A DNA stretch of 64,000 nucleotides, from contig NC_041692.1 of the NCBI RefSeq assembly GCF_900005765.1, positions 2,294,001-2,358,000 of the forward strand, written 5' to 3'. Positions 44,593 to 57,400 of this stretch are shown here, one piece after another (position 1 is the stretch's first letter; each line of letters opens with the position of its first letter). Under the pieces are notes generated by a model. The model had not been told where the DNA came from. It saw only the letters and a list, made by a program, of their open reading frames with translations, and did no database searches. The stretch comes from Plasmodium relictum. Lineage: Eukaryota > Apicomplexa > Aconoidasida > Haemosporida > Plasmodiidae. The position numbers and the translations under genes are program-made.

Positions 44593-45931
44593 AATTTACT
44601 AAAAAGAAGATTAAGATTTTTAAATATTAACAAAAAAAAAAATAGAATAAAATAAAATGAGCAATGTCTTATTACTTAAAAATTATCTATAATTTTTATT
44701 TTCTGGATTTATTTACCTTTTTCATGGAATATATTTTTAATCATTAATAATGTAAAAATGAAAATTAAAAAAAAAAAAAAATAATCTCATAAAAATACAG
44801 AATATCTTTCGTTGTTAAAATTTAGATTTAATTTAATATAAATATATATTTTTTTAATATACCAAAATATATACTATAAAAGTACTTTTTAGTAAATATA
44901 TATTTATTCTTTTTTTTTTTTTTTCTAATATATATTACAAAAAAAGAAAAAATGTAGATTAACCATTTCATTTTTTTTGAAACAACCATATTTATTGTGG
45001 CATGCTTACATAGAGCAATATCTTTTTTTCTTTTTTTTTTTATAATTTTTTATTTGTAATTCATATCTTATTTATAAAAAAATAATTTTATAATTTTTTA
45101 CTTTTTTAAAAATTTAATTAATAAATAACTTAAAATGTTAAGGAATAACTATATTAATTTTATTAAATACAAAGCTTTATCTTTTTAATTTTTATTATAG
45201 TTTCGAATAAATCATGTATATATTTACAAATATATACTTTGCACATGTATATATATTTATTAATATTTTTTTTCAATTATAATTTTATAATTTGATAAAG
45301 AATATTTTAATTTTATATTTTGGTTAAGTGTAGAGTTTTTAGAGTTGTATGAATTTAAAAATTTAAGGGATACATTCTGCATATAAAAAGTTCCTTATTT
45401 TTATATAATGCATACTAGATAAAAATGCTTAAATATAAATATACATACAAACATTTTTTTTTTTTTCAAATTTTTTAAATATATTAACATAAATTGTGCA
45501 TCTTTTTAGTTTTCTAAAAATTATTGAGCAACCAATAAAAATATAATAAGGAAAATAGAGGTATTATTATATTATTAATTATATTAATTTTATTTCAAAA
45601 AATATTAATATTTTTTATAAAATTATACTTGTTTGTATTTTAATTATCCTTTTTTACTTTAATAATAACTGCTATTAAATTTTTTCATATTTGCAAAAGA
45701 AAAAAATTTGTTTAAAGATTCTATTTAAATTTCCTGTTCCTTATTTTCACTAATACTCTTGAAAAAATTGTTTGAATAAAAATACTGTTATAAATTTACA
45801 TTTTTTTTTAATAAAGTTAAGTGTATGTAATATTTAATTATTATATATATACGTTTATGTAATTATTTATTTTTATATAATTAAATTTTTTTTTTTTTTT
45901 TTTGCCTTATTTTAAATAAATTTTACTAAAA
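44593..45931. other. Intergenic spacer upstream of ALAS
   Basis: About 1.3 kb, AT-rich, with T runs at 44911-44925, 45028-45041, 45457-45467 and 45887-45903. No gene seen; presumed ALAS promoter and 5' leader. Confidence 0.4.
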
Positions 45932-47869
45932 ATGAGAAAAAAAAAAACATTAAAGGTAAGTATTAATGAAATTAAAAAATACTGTCCATTTGTGAAAAAT
46001 ATTCAATTTCTTTATAAAAATAACGAAAATAAAAATAATGTAGTTTTATCAGTTATGTCTGATTTATGCCCCATAGGAAAGGCAATAAATGAAAAACATC
46101 TAATAATAATAGATAATAAATCAAAAATAAATATATTTAAGATTTTGAAAGAATCAAATGTAGAAACAAAAAGTTTAGCTGAGTATATTAAAAAAAATAA
46201 GATTATAGAAGAAGATAATAAAAATGAAGAAAATAATGAATATATTAATTTAAAGAAATCAAATAATGAAAATGCCTGTGTATTAATGCAAAATAAATTT
46301 AGTAATGGATTAGTAACTTCAGAAGATGCTTATGAACTATTTCAAAACGAATGCAATAATGATTTAAAAGGATTTATAAATAAGTTATTTTTAGATAAAA
46401 GGTATAGAATATTTACAATTTTAAGTAAATATAGAAAATATTATCCTAAAGTAAACATTGAAAATAATAAGTTAAATTTACCTATTTTTTATGAATTTTA
46501 TCAAAAATTTGGTTATAAACCATGTATTGGAAGTTCAGCTTATAAATTTAATTATTCTAATGTTAATAATAATAACAGTAACATTCTTATGAAGAAAGAA
46601 GAACATGAACAACCACTCTTGAATTTACCTAAAAGTGCAATTACTGATGAAAAAACAGTTGTTTGGTGTTCTAACGATTATTTATGTTTATCAAATAATC
46701 AAAAGATAATAGATATAGGAATAGAAACTTTAAAAAAAATAGGTAATAGTAGTGGAGGAACAAGAAATATATCTGGAAGTTTATTGAGTCACACTCACTT
46801 AGAATATATTTTAGCAAAATGGTTTAATAAAGAAAGTGCTCTATTGTTTACTTCGGGTTATATAGCAAATGTAGGAGCTTTACAAACTATTGGGAAATTA
46901 TTAAATTTAGTTTTTGTATCTGATGAAATGAATCATGCTTCTATGATTAATGGAATAAGAGAATCTAAATGTGAGAAGTATATATTTAAACATAATGATA
47001 TGAATGATTTAGAAAGAATTCTAAAAAATTTAAGAATTAAAAAAGAGTATAAAAATAGAAAAATTATGATAGTATTTGAATCCATTTATAGCATGACTGG
47101 AGACATTTCTGATATCAAGGAAATTGTTAGATTAGCAAAAAAATATAATGCACTCACTTATATTGATGAAGTTCATGCAGTTGGATTATATGGAAAAAGA
47201 GGATCTGGTTATTCAGAAGAATTAAATATATGTGATGAAATTGATATAATAAATGGAACATTATCAAAAGCAATTGGATCATTAGGTGGTTTTATTTGTG
47301 CTAATAAATATTATATAGATGTTATTAGATCTTATTCTTCTCATTTTATTTTTACTACTTCATTAACTCCTGTTAATATTAGTACATCCGCCGAAGCTAT
47401 ACATATTATTCAAAATGATATTAATTTAAGAAATAAATTACGAGATGTTGTTAAAAAAACAAAAGAAAAACTAAAAGAAAGAGGAATTCAAGTTATGGAA
47501 AATAATTCTCATATTGTTGTTCTTTTAATTAACTGTGCAGAAAAATGTAAAAAAATTTGTGATGACTTGTTAAAAGAATATAATATCTACATACAACCTA
47601 TTAACTATCCAACTGTGCCAAAGTAACAAATACATAAAATTTTTATAAAGTTATGTCTTTATATATATTTGTTTATCTATCCATATATCTAATATATATA
47701 ATTTTTTTTTTCTTTTAGGGGATCAGAAAGAATTAGAGTAACACCATCGCCACTTCATACAGATGAACATATTTCTAAATTAGTAGATAGTTTATATATT
47801 TTATTTAAAAAATATGAAGTGAACATGTTTGATAAAAGAAATAAAAGACACATTGAAATGAAACTTTGA
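45932..47869 (+). CDS. ALAS: 5-aminolevulinate synthase (ALAS)
   Basis: Two exons (45932-47622, 47719-47869), 613 residues. ALAS condenses glycine with succinyl-CoA in the mitochondrion, the first step of parasite haem synthesis. The pyridoxal-phosphate core is complete: VVWCSNDYLCLS, GNSSGGTRNISG, DEMNHASMINGIR, TYIDEVHAVGLYG with PLP-contacting Asp412, and NGTLSKAIGSLGGF with catalytic Lys446. It ends TVPKGSERIRVTPSPLHT across the splice junction. The first 190 residues form a long extension with two Cys-Pro motifs, C18-P19-F and C46-P47. These are candidate haem-regulatory motifs like those in animal ALAS presequences. Without the second exon the C-terminal strand of the small domain would be lost. 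Next gene downstream is actin I, as recalled in P. falciparum. Confidence 0.95.
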
Positions 47870-48886
47870 TCATATAGTGAAAATTACATGCATAATTAAA
47901 TTTTTTTTTTTTTTCTTATTTAATTATATATATTTGTGAATAATTATTTTCTTTCTCACTTTTATATAATAATTTTTAATAGATCTCATTACATTTTTTT
48001 GATATTTCTTTGTAATTTTTCTTTTTTAGAAAATTTTTTTACTTAATTTTATACAATTTTTTAATTGAATTAACATATATATGTATTTTTTTTTTTTATA
48101 ATGGTTAGCTTAAATGTATCATACTTACATTTTTTAGAATGAGTGAGATATATATAAGAAGCAATAATATAGATATAAGTATAAAAATTAAAAAAAAGGA
48201 AATTCTTCAAAAAATAATCTCTTAAAATTGTTATGACCTTTTCTTTTGAAGTAGTATATAAGGAAAATAAATAAAAAGATACACTTCTTTTTTTAAAAAA
48301 GTTAAACATTTCATTTTTGAATGCACGTACATTTATCACAAATTATTACATTCATTTCTTAAAAGATTCTAATATAAAAATGAAAATAATATGATGGAAT
48401 AAATAATAATTTTCATAAAAAGTGATGAGCTTTTGATTTAATTAAACTTTATTACATAATTTAAAAAAAAATAAAAATAATATCTATGAACAAAAACTTA
48501 AAATGTGTAATATATTTTCAACTTTTTATGTGTAAATTCTCTATTTTTTTAAAAAACTTATATAAAATAGTGGAAAAAAGAATATTTCAAAAAAGTTATA
48601 AAATATCAATTACAATATTCATTATTATATTATTTATACTAATAAAAGAAAGAAGAATCGTGATTAATATTTGGTGTCGAGTTATTTATTTGCTTAATGT
48701 TTAAACAATGAATTTTATAGTAAAGAAAAAATTAAATTAATATGGTATATTTTTTTTTTAAATTATTCTGCATTCTCCTTTAATACATTTCATATTTCTA
48801 ACAAATATTTCTTATAATTAAGAGTAGCTTACACGAGAACAATGTTCCTCTTAATTACAACCGATTCCTTATTTATTACATAGAAT

Positions 48887-48917
<31 letters not shown>

Positions 48918-51584
48918 GTTTATAAATATATTCACATACCCTTTTTATTAACTTTGCTTATAACAAAGATACAATAAAAGTAAAAATAAATATGAAAACA
49001 TAAAACGACAAAAAAAAAAAATATATATATTAAACAATAAATAGGAAATATATAGAATATATATTTAAGGAAAAAACAAACAAAAAGCACTAACAATATA
49101 TATATATATTAAGAAATTTATTAAGAATAATAATGTTCCTTTTAGTTTCTCTTTTTCCATTTTTTTTATTTGCAAATTATTTTGGGGAACAAATGAAAAA
49201 TTAGAATAAAAAAAAAGTTCTCGACAAAATCAAATGGAATATAAATATATAAAGTAGCTAGGTTTCCAAATTGCTGGCCATATTTATATGTTAGTATAAG
49301 TTCACATAAATATTTTAATTTTTAACATAAGATAAACTTTTAATATTAATGTTACTCTTTATGTTCTGCTTGTCAATTGTAATAAGGATGTATATGTTCA
49401 ATCAAAAACTATCTCATATTTTTATTAGATAATTTAATAATACAACATATATTTAATATAAATTTTCTGATAACGATTTAATATAAATAAAAAAGAAAAA
49501 AAATTTATTCAGAAGTGAGGATTTTATTATTATGACTATTATTTTTTTCCTTTTAAAGAGTAGATTTAATTTATGATGTTTTAAAAATTCTAACGACTTT
49601 ATTCTCTTTTTAAAAGTATATTTTCTTTTTTTATCCCTTTATGTTAACATCAAAAGAGGTTTAAAAAGCATGGTTACAAAAAAAAGTTACTATAAAATTT
49701 GGTTATTATAATAGAATTAATTATTAATTAAATACATTAAACGGGGATATATTATTATTCAATGGCTTGAAATTTTAGAATTTAAGTATAAATACATATA
49801 ATTCAACATTTTATAGATAAAAATTTATTATCATGATTCTTAAAACAAAAAAAAAGAAAAATAATTCTAATATTATTTATTAAATTTAAGTATGCCTTAA
49901 ATGAATTGTGAGTATTAGGAAATAATGAAATGGAAGTATCATCATTTTTATTAAAAAAATTACAATAATAATATGAATACAAGTTTTACATGGAAATTTA
50001 TCTTTTTGTATATTTTTGCATGATAAAACTAAAAATATTATGATTATGATGGAAAAATATATTTTTAACAACACTTTTTGCTGAAATATGATATAAAAAA
50101 AAAAAAAAGAAAAAACGAAAAAAACTTAAATGTTTAAAAGATATTAAAAAAAAAAAAAGGAATAAAAAAAAAAAGATAGTTGACAGAAAACGTTTATGAT
50201 TGAGCAAAATTCTCTTAAATATTGTTATAATAATTTAGGCTACACAAGTCTTCTTACATACCTATATTTTTCTCTTTGATTCAACTAATTTATTTATTTA
50301 TATAAAACCTTTTAATTTATTGTTAAATTTTTTTTTTTCATTGATATAAAGTAAAAAAAATTACATAATAAAAATATCAACTAAAAGGTATTTTTTATAT
50401 GGGAAAAGAGAAAATACAATACAAAAAAATCCAAATGTTAATAAAAAAAATTAAATGAACATTTTACATTTTTTAAAAGTTTAAAACTGTTTCGCAATAT
50501 ACTTTTAGTAAAATGAGTTCATATTATTAGCTTAAAAAAAATATATTTTGTTCATGTTAAAAATTGTACAGTTGACTGAATCGAAATCCTAGGGAAGTTG
50601 AAAGTTTTTTCTTTTTTTTACTTTTTTTTAGTATATTTCAATTCTTATGTATACATGAAAATAAAAAATAATGTAATTAAATAAAAGATTTTATTAAAAC
50701 AAACATGATTTCCAATTATACTTAAAAATTTACAAATTTAGTCATTTAATAAAATCATTGGATCATTAAAAAAAAAAAATACATGTAATTTTTTATATAA
50801 TAGAAAAAAATTAAATGCACAAAGTACACACACCATAATTGTTTTTTTTGTACATTTTACAATATTAATTATTTACGCACATGCATTTTATGTATATATA
50901 ATTTTAGTATATTAAAAAGTTATTTATTTTAATATATATTTTTTTTTTCAACAAAAACGAAAAAAAAATAAAAAAAAATACATTGATCACTATTAAAAAA
51001 AAAAAAAAAAAGCCATTTGATTTAACAAAGCAGAAAAAAAAAAAAAAAACTTATAAAAGGAAAAGAATTAATACACATTCGTGCGCCATAAAAATAGAAA
51101 AAAAAAAAAAAAAAAAAAAATAGCATTTACAATTACATTTACCCATTTAAAAAATTTACGTCCACAATTTTTATTTTTATTTTTTTTTTTTTTCTTGCTT
51201 TTCTCTTTTTTTTTTTTTTATATACACTTCTAAATTTGAACATTTTTTTTTTTTAAAACATAGCATTTAAACAGAATTATTTATCTTATTTTATTTTATT
51301 TTTGCTTATAAATAAAATTTTATATATATATATACTTTTTTTACTAAATTCTTTATATATTTATGAATATATATATATATACTTAATTATTTAATTTTTT
51401 TTTTTTTTTTAAATTTTAATATATATGAAAATTATTTTTACAACATAAATTTTAGTTATTTACTTATTTATAAAGAATTATTAAAAAAAAATTTTTTATA
51501 TTATTATTTTTATTAATACATATATATAAATTTTTTTTTTCTTTTTATATTGATATAAATATTTTGTACTTTTACATTTTAAAA
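47870..51584. other. Long intergenic spacer between ALAS and actin I
   Basis: About 3.7 kb. It contains a nested inverted repeat at 48815-48857, a small open frame at 48486-48704 (72 codons, hydrophobic, doubtful), and, in the last 700 bp before actin, dense poly(A) and poly(T) tracts (50992-51010, 51100-51120, 51180-51194, 51398-51410, 51533-51543) typical of strong Plasmodium promoters. No other gene recognised. Confidence 0.5.
48815..48857. other. Nested hairpin, candidate structured element
   Basis: The arm TAATTAAGAG at 48815-48824 is perfectly complementary to CTCTTAATTA at 48848-48857. Directly inside the 3' arm lies a second small hairpin, GAAC-AAT-GTTC (48837-48847), which would stack on the outer stem. 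The local sequence is noticeably less AT-rich than its surroundings. It could be part of a non-coding RNA or just a chance palindrome in AT-rich DNA. Confidence 0.3.
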
Positions 51585-52715
51585 ATGGGTGACGAAGATG
51601 TTCAAGCTTTAGTTGTTGATAACGGATCTGGTAATGTAAAAGCAGGAGTTGCAGGAGATGACGCACCTCGCTCAGTTTTTCCAAGTATAGTTGGTAGACC
51701 TAAAAATCCAGGAATCATGGTAGGTATGGAAGAAAAAGACGCATTTGTTGGTGATGAAGCACAAACAAAAAGAGGTATATTAACCCTAAAATATCCAATA
51801 GAACATGGTATTGTAACTAATTGGGATGATATGGAAAAAATATGGCATCATACTTTTTATAATGAATTAAGAGCTGCACCAGAAGAACATCCAGTTTTAT
51901 TAACAGAAGCTCCATTAAATCCCAAGGGAAATCGTGAAAGAATGACACAAATTATGTTTGAATCATTTAATGTTCCAGCTATGTATGTAGCCATTCAAGC
52001 TGTGTTATCTTTATATTCATCAGGTCGTACAACAGGTATTGTTCTAGATAGTGGTGATGGTGTTTCACACACTGTTCCAATTTATGAAGGTTATGCTTTA
52101 CCACATGCTATAATGAGATTAGATTTAGCAGGAAGAGATTTAACAGAATATTTAATGAAGATTCTTCATGAAAGAGGTTATGGTTTCTCCACTTCTGCAG
52201 AAAAGGAAATTGTTAGAGATATTAAGGAAAAATTATGTTATATTGCTTTAAATTTTGATGAAGAAATGAAAACATCAGAACAAAGCAGTGATATTGAAAA
52301 ATCTTATGAGTTACCTGACGGAAATATTATAACAGTAGGTAATGAGAGATTTAGATGCCCAGAAGCATTGTTTCAACCATCATTTTTAGGAAAAGAAGCT
52401 GCTGGAATCCACACAACAACATTCAACTCCATTAAAAAATGCGATGTAGATATTCGTAAAGATCTTTATGGAAATATTGTTTTATCAGGAGGTACAACCA
52501 TGTACGAAGGAATTGGGGAAAGATTAACTAGAGATATTACAACTCTTGCACCTTCAACTATGAAAATTAAAGTTGTTGCACCACCTGAAAGAAAATATTC
52601 TGTTTGGATAGGAGGATCCATTTTATCATCTCTTTCTACCTTTCAACAAATGTGGATTACAAAAGAAGAATATGATGAATCGGGACCAAGCATTGTTCAC
52701 AGAAAATGTTTCTAA
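51585..52715 (+). CDS. Actin I
   Basis: Single uninterrupted exon, 376 residues, the canonical actin length. The frame is open seven codons further upstream but only to a TTG; AAAATGGGTGAC at 51585 is the start. Sequence landmarks include [20 protein letters not shown] (phosphate loop 1), [40 protein letters not shown] (phosphate loop 2), and the usual carboxy-terminal Phe-rich end (VHRKCF). Actin I is the ubiquitous Plasmodium actin that drives gliding, invasion and gametogenesis. The second residue block is GDED rather than the GEED I recall for P. falciparum. Codon use is less extreme and the region is visibly less AT-rich than its neighbours, as expected of a highly expressed gene. Confidence 0.98.
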   Translation: MGDEDVQALVVDNGSGNVKAGVAGDDAPRSVFPSIVGRPKNPGIMVGMEEKDAFVGDEAQTKRGILTLKYPIEHGIVTNWDDMEKIWHHTFYNELRAAPEEHPVLLTEAPLNPKGNRERMTQIMFESFNVPAMYVAIQAVLSLYSSGRTTGIVLDSGDGVSHTVPIYEGYALPHAIMRLDLAGRDLTEYLMKILHERGYGFSTSAEKEIVRDIKEKLCYIALNFDEEMKTSEQSSDIEKSYELPDGNIITVGNERFRCPEALFQPSFLGKEAAGIHTTTFNSIKKCDVDIRKDLYGNIVLSGGTTMYEGIGERLTRDITTLAPSTMKIKVVAPPERKYSVWIGGSILSSLSTFQQMWITKEEYDESGPSIVHRKCF

Positions 52716-52889
52716 ATTGTTTAACAGTAAAAAAAAAAGTGGGGAAAAAAAAAAAAATATTATGATATATATTATAAAAATTAAAAATTTAATGAATCTA
52801 ATAAAATAAATTAATGGATATATTATTTTGACATATTAAAATGAAACAGACATAAAAACTTTTCCAGAATGAAACATATTTGTGTATAC

Positions 52890-52955
<66 letters not shown>

Positions 52956-54457
52956 GGAAATTTTTTTATGACGTGCTTAAATGGATTAAAACAATGAAAA
53001 TATAAAAAGTCTTTATTAAAAGCATTATTTACTTAAAAAAAAAAATGCAATTCTTTTTCTTAATTTTATTTTTTCTTTATTTCTTTCTAACAATCAATAT
53101 ATTTGCTAATATCTTTATACATAGTCATATTCGTTATTTTATTTTTTTTTTCTTAATTTTTATTCTGTTATATATTTAATAACTTTTATTTACTGCTTTT
53201 TTTTACTTGTTACATATATAATTTTTTATATATTACTATTATAAAAAATTTATTGCGTAATTTTAGACTATTCACATTTTTTATACAATATTTTTTTTTT
53301 TTCATTTTTTTTATATATATTAAATTATAAAAAAAATATATTAAGTTATAAATGTAAATAATTTAATAAGCAATATTAAAAATATAAAGTAAAAAAAAAA
53401 AAAAATAAACGAATAAATATTTCGTTTTTATATTTTATGTGTAACTGTAATATATAAATATATATACATATATATATATATTATGATTAAACTGAATATA
53501 TACAATGTTTTGTATATATATATATATATACTTTTTTGAGAAAAACATTTATAACTTAAGAATAAATAAGAAATGCATTTTTATTTCTTTTGTAAGAAAA
53601 AAAATATAATTATTAAAAAATTATTTGCATAATATAAAAAAAAATATATGAATATTGTGTAGTAATAGTTTTATATATATATGTCTTATTCTATATTATA
53701 TTAAACTTTAATAAATTTAAGTATAAGAAAATATTAAGGAAATTTCAATGTGTTTTCTCAATATTTTTTTTTTCTTTAAATTGAATTATTGAAAAAACAT
53801 TCTTTAAAGCGTAATATACAATAATTGTTGGTATATTTTATATTCCTTCTATTATATTGATTCCTATTTAAATTACTTTATAATGGAAAGAAATAAATTT
53901 TAATATTCTATAAGTTAACTTTTATTATAGAAGTTATCTAAATATTATATTTTTAAATCAAATGAAGTTAAAAAAATTTCATATTTCAAAAAAAAAAGAA
54001 AAAATCTAAATATTATTTTTGATATTTTTAAGATTATAGCAGATCATATAGAGAAAAAAAGAAAAAAGGTGGGGGGATGCTTTCTATAAGCAAAAAATTA
54101 AAAAAAAATAAAAATTATACATTAATAGTATAAAATTAAGTTATAAGAATTATAATAGATAATAGTTTGTGTATTTTTTTTTTTTTTAACACAAAAAAAT
54201 AAAAGATTACTTTTTTAATAAGCATTCATGATTATAAATTAGTGAAATTCATTTTTATTTTATATAATGTTTTAGGCGCATGCAGTAGTTGAAAAGGTAA
54301 AATTTTTATTATATAAAGTACATAACAATATTGAAGTATATTTTTAAAATTTTTCTGTTTATAAATATAGAACAATATATGCATATAATCATTTAAAAAA
54401 ATAAATATCAAAAAATTAATTTTTTTTTTTTTTTAAATTATAAATATAAAAAAAAAG
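52716..54457. other. Convergent 3' spacer with (TA)n and an exon-like island
   Basis: About 1.7 kb between actin I (+) and the Vps54-like gene (-). It holds a (TA)n tract at about 52897-52950, shorter TA tracts at 53460-53480 and 53515-53531, a run of six G at 54071-54076, and a 21-base GC-richer island at 54276-54296 flanked by splice-like AG and GT. No gene assigned. Confidence 0.5.
52897..52950. repeat. (TA)n microsatellite, about 27 units
   Basis: Alternating TA tract about 180 bp downstream of the actin I stop codon, just after a short TGTGTATA-type run. Likely length-polymorphic. Confidence 0.92.
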
Positions 54458-57400
54458 TTATTTTTTATATTTTTTCAAAATTATAAAAGGGTTAATTTTT
54501 ATACACCAAAACGTTTTACAAATGTGCAAAAAGTCTGTAAGAAAGTTTTCTAATATTTCACATAGAAAAGGTACTTTATATAATATAACTAAAACATTTG
54601 TTATATCAATTAATATTTTATCCCCTATATTCTTATTTATAATTCTACTTACTTTTTCATTAAATTCACTGTTATAATAATTTAAAATTAATTTATCTAT
54701 TTCTGACAGATCTGAGATATTATTATCTATTAATCTAGTTACAATTTGTTTATATTTATCGTTTTCCTTCAAAATGTTTATTCTTAACCTAAATCTATTA
54801 GCTATATCTTGAAAAAGGACACTAAAGATGTTTTTTGTATTATCTTCATGTAGATATACTGACAAAAGCTATATTAAATAAATATTTTATAAAGTATATA
54901 TATGTGTAATATATAAAATGAAATTAAAATTAAAAAAAAAAAAAGGTATTACCTTATATGTAGAATGCAATTGCATTCCAAATGGCAAAATGTCACATTC
55001 ATAATTGATAGAGCTAACTTTTTCATTATTTATTAAATTATCTGAAGAAATCCATATATTTAAGTAATAATCAAAACGCCTTGTCAATATATCAACTATT
55101 TTTTCTTCTAACTTTTTTTTTAAAAACAGTGTTTTATCTATTAAATTCTTAAATTTTTCGCAATATATTTCTTGATCATTATTTTGAAATCGAAAATGAA
55201 TGGGTAAATATTCATCTTTGTAATATAATTTTTCAAAAGGTTTTCTAAAATTGCATATTATATTTTTTATAGGATAAGTATCTATATCTACTAGTAATTC
55301 TTCAAAGATACTTTTTGTTTTGTTAATATTAGTTCTTTCATCTATTCCTTTTTTAAAGAAATTTTTTTTAAAATTTTTCTTATTTCTTTTATAATTATTG
55401 TCAACATAAGTGTCCGAATAATTTACTATATTAATTTTTTTTTTTTTCTTAATTTTCTGGAAATTTCTTATTTTATTACTTGCATTATATAAATGATTTC
55501 TTTCTATATTTAATCTTGTAATTTTCTCAATATTAACATTTGTAAGATTCATATCAAGATTATTTGCATATATTTGCATATTTGTATTCATTTTTTTCGA
55601 TTTTAATTTTTCTTTTAATTTTGCAAAATATAGTTTTTGTAATTTTTTGTTTGAAAATAAAATCGTTGAAATTTCAGACAACTCTTTTGAAAGATTTTTT
55701 TTTTTTTTTTTTTCCTTAGTAGACATATGCAATATATTATAAAAGATTGTGAATATATATCTTAAAATGCAATATGTGAAATCAATCGTATTAATAACTA
55801 TAGCTATAATTTTTATTGTAATGCTATTAAGAGAACTGTTGGTAACAGCATACCCATTTACTATTAAATGTTGAATATTTTGAAAAAAAAATTCATAAAA
55901 AAGAAAAATTTTATTTAAAATTTCATTTGATATAAATGGAAGAGACGTAAGAAATTTTATGTACTGAAACAATGTGTATAAAAAAGTTATATTACTATTT
56001 GTCATATAATAATATTTATTATTTATATATATTTTATTAATACATTCGTTATTAATAAAAAAATATTCTTTTAATTTCTCATTTATCTCATTAGGTACAT
56101 CAACTATTTCCCATTTTTCAATTTCAAATAATTTTTTAATTTGTATATTTTTAAATTCATAAAAATTTTCAATTGATATTAGTGCTTCGCGTTCAAAATA
56201 TTTTAATATCTTTTTTATAGATTTTTTTTCTATAAAAGTATTTATATGACTGATTCTTTCTTTTAGTTTTTTTTTTAATTGTTCTAATTTTTCATCATAT
56301 AATAAGCCGTTCCTTATTTTTTTCTTTAAAAAGTTTTCGCTGGTTTTACTAGAAAGGTAATAATCTTCATCTGCATTAAGAGAATTATTATTTTTATTTT
56401 TTTTTCTTATATTATTTTTTTTATAATTATTTGTTAAATGAAAATATTCTCCAAGGTAAGCATTTTCACTACTTTTCTTTTTGCTACTACTATATTTTTT
56501 ATTATTTTTATTACATCTAGTATTATTGCTATTATAATTTTTATTTACACTTACTAAAACGGAAAAATTGCATCTATTAGTAATTTTTTTTTTCTTCCTA
56601 TTCTTATTGTATTTATTGACATAATATAATTTTCTGATAATTTTAAAATAATATTTCACAAGTTTTATTTTTATAGAAAATTTACATCTTATTAATTCTC
56701 TTTTTTTTCGTCTTTTCATTTTAATTGATTGTAGAAGCAAACTATTACATTTTATAATTTTATTAGTTCTATTTTTCATAAAATATAAGCTATTATTTTT
56801 AATTTTCTTTTTAATTTTAAAGAATTTCTTATTCATATATAAATATTTATAATATAAATAAAAAAATACCTTGAAGTAGTTTTGGGGTAGTTTCTCTTTA
56901 TTTTTTGTAATAAAATAAACTATATTAATAGTACTCCAGAATAAATGAATCACTTGATTTATACTTAAATGAATAGGGTTTTCCTTTCTTTCATTAAATA
57001 TTCTTATAATTTTTTTTAAAAAACAGTTAAAAAAGTTGTGGAAAATGTCAATATAATTCTTTAAATATCTAAAAAATATAAATTTGATTTGTTTTATTAG
57101 ATGAATGTTTTTAAATATTATGCAATCAAAAACAGAAGAACTAATATATTTTTTTACATTATTTATATAATTATTATCAAAAAAAACTGAAAATGTTTTA
57201 AATATTATGAAGCTCATCCATCTTTTTATTTTGAAATACACCAATTTGGCTTTGATAAAAAAATTATTTAAAAAGGATACTAAGTGAGATATTGGAAAAA
57301 AATATATGTATTTACATAAGTTATTTGTGATTGATTTTTTTGTGAAATTTAGCATTAAACGTTTTTTACATTTTTCTATTATAAGAGAATCACAGTAAAA

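Noticed and set aside
48070-48339. 89-codon minus-strand frame
   Set aside because: Upstream start is not ATG, Phe/Tyr/Lys-rich, no recognisable domain; likely chance.
48486-48704. 72-codon plus-strand frame starting at ATG, hydrophobic
   Set aside because: Isolated, no splice partners or motif, composition like the spacer; a small membrane protein cannot be excluded but is not supported.
50540-50610. Patch with higher G+C (…GACTGAATCGAAATCCTAGGG…) as a possible small RNA gene
   Set aside because: No cloverleaf, box C/D, box H/ACA or snRNA signature could be built by eye.
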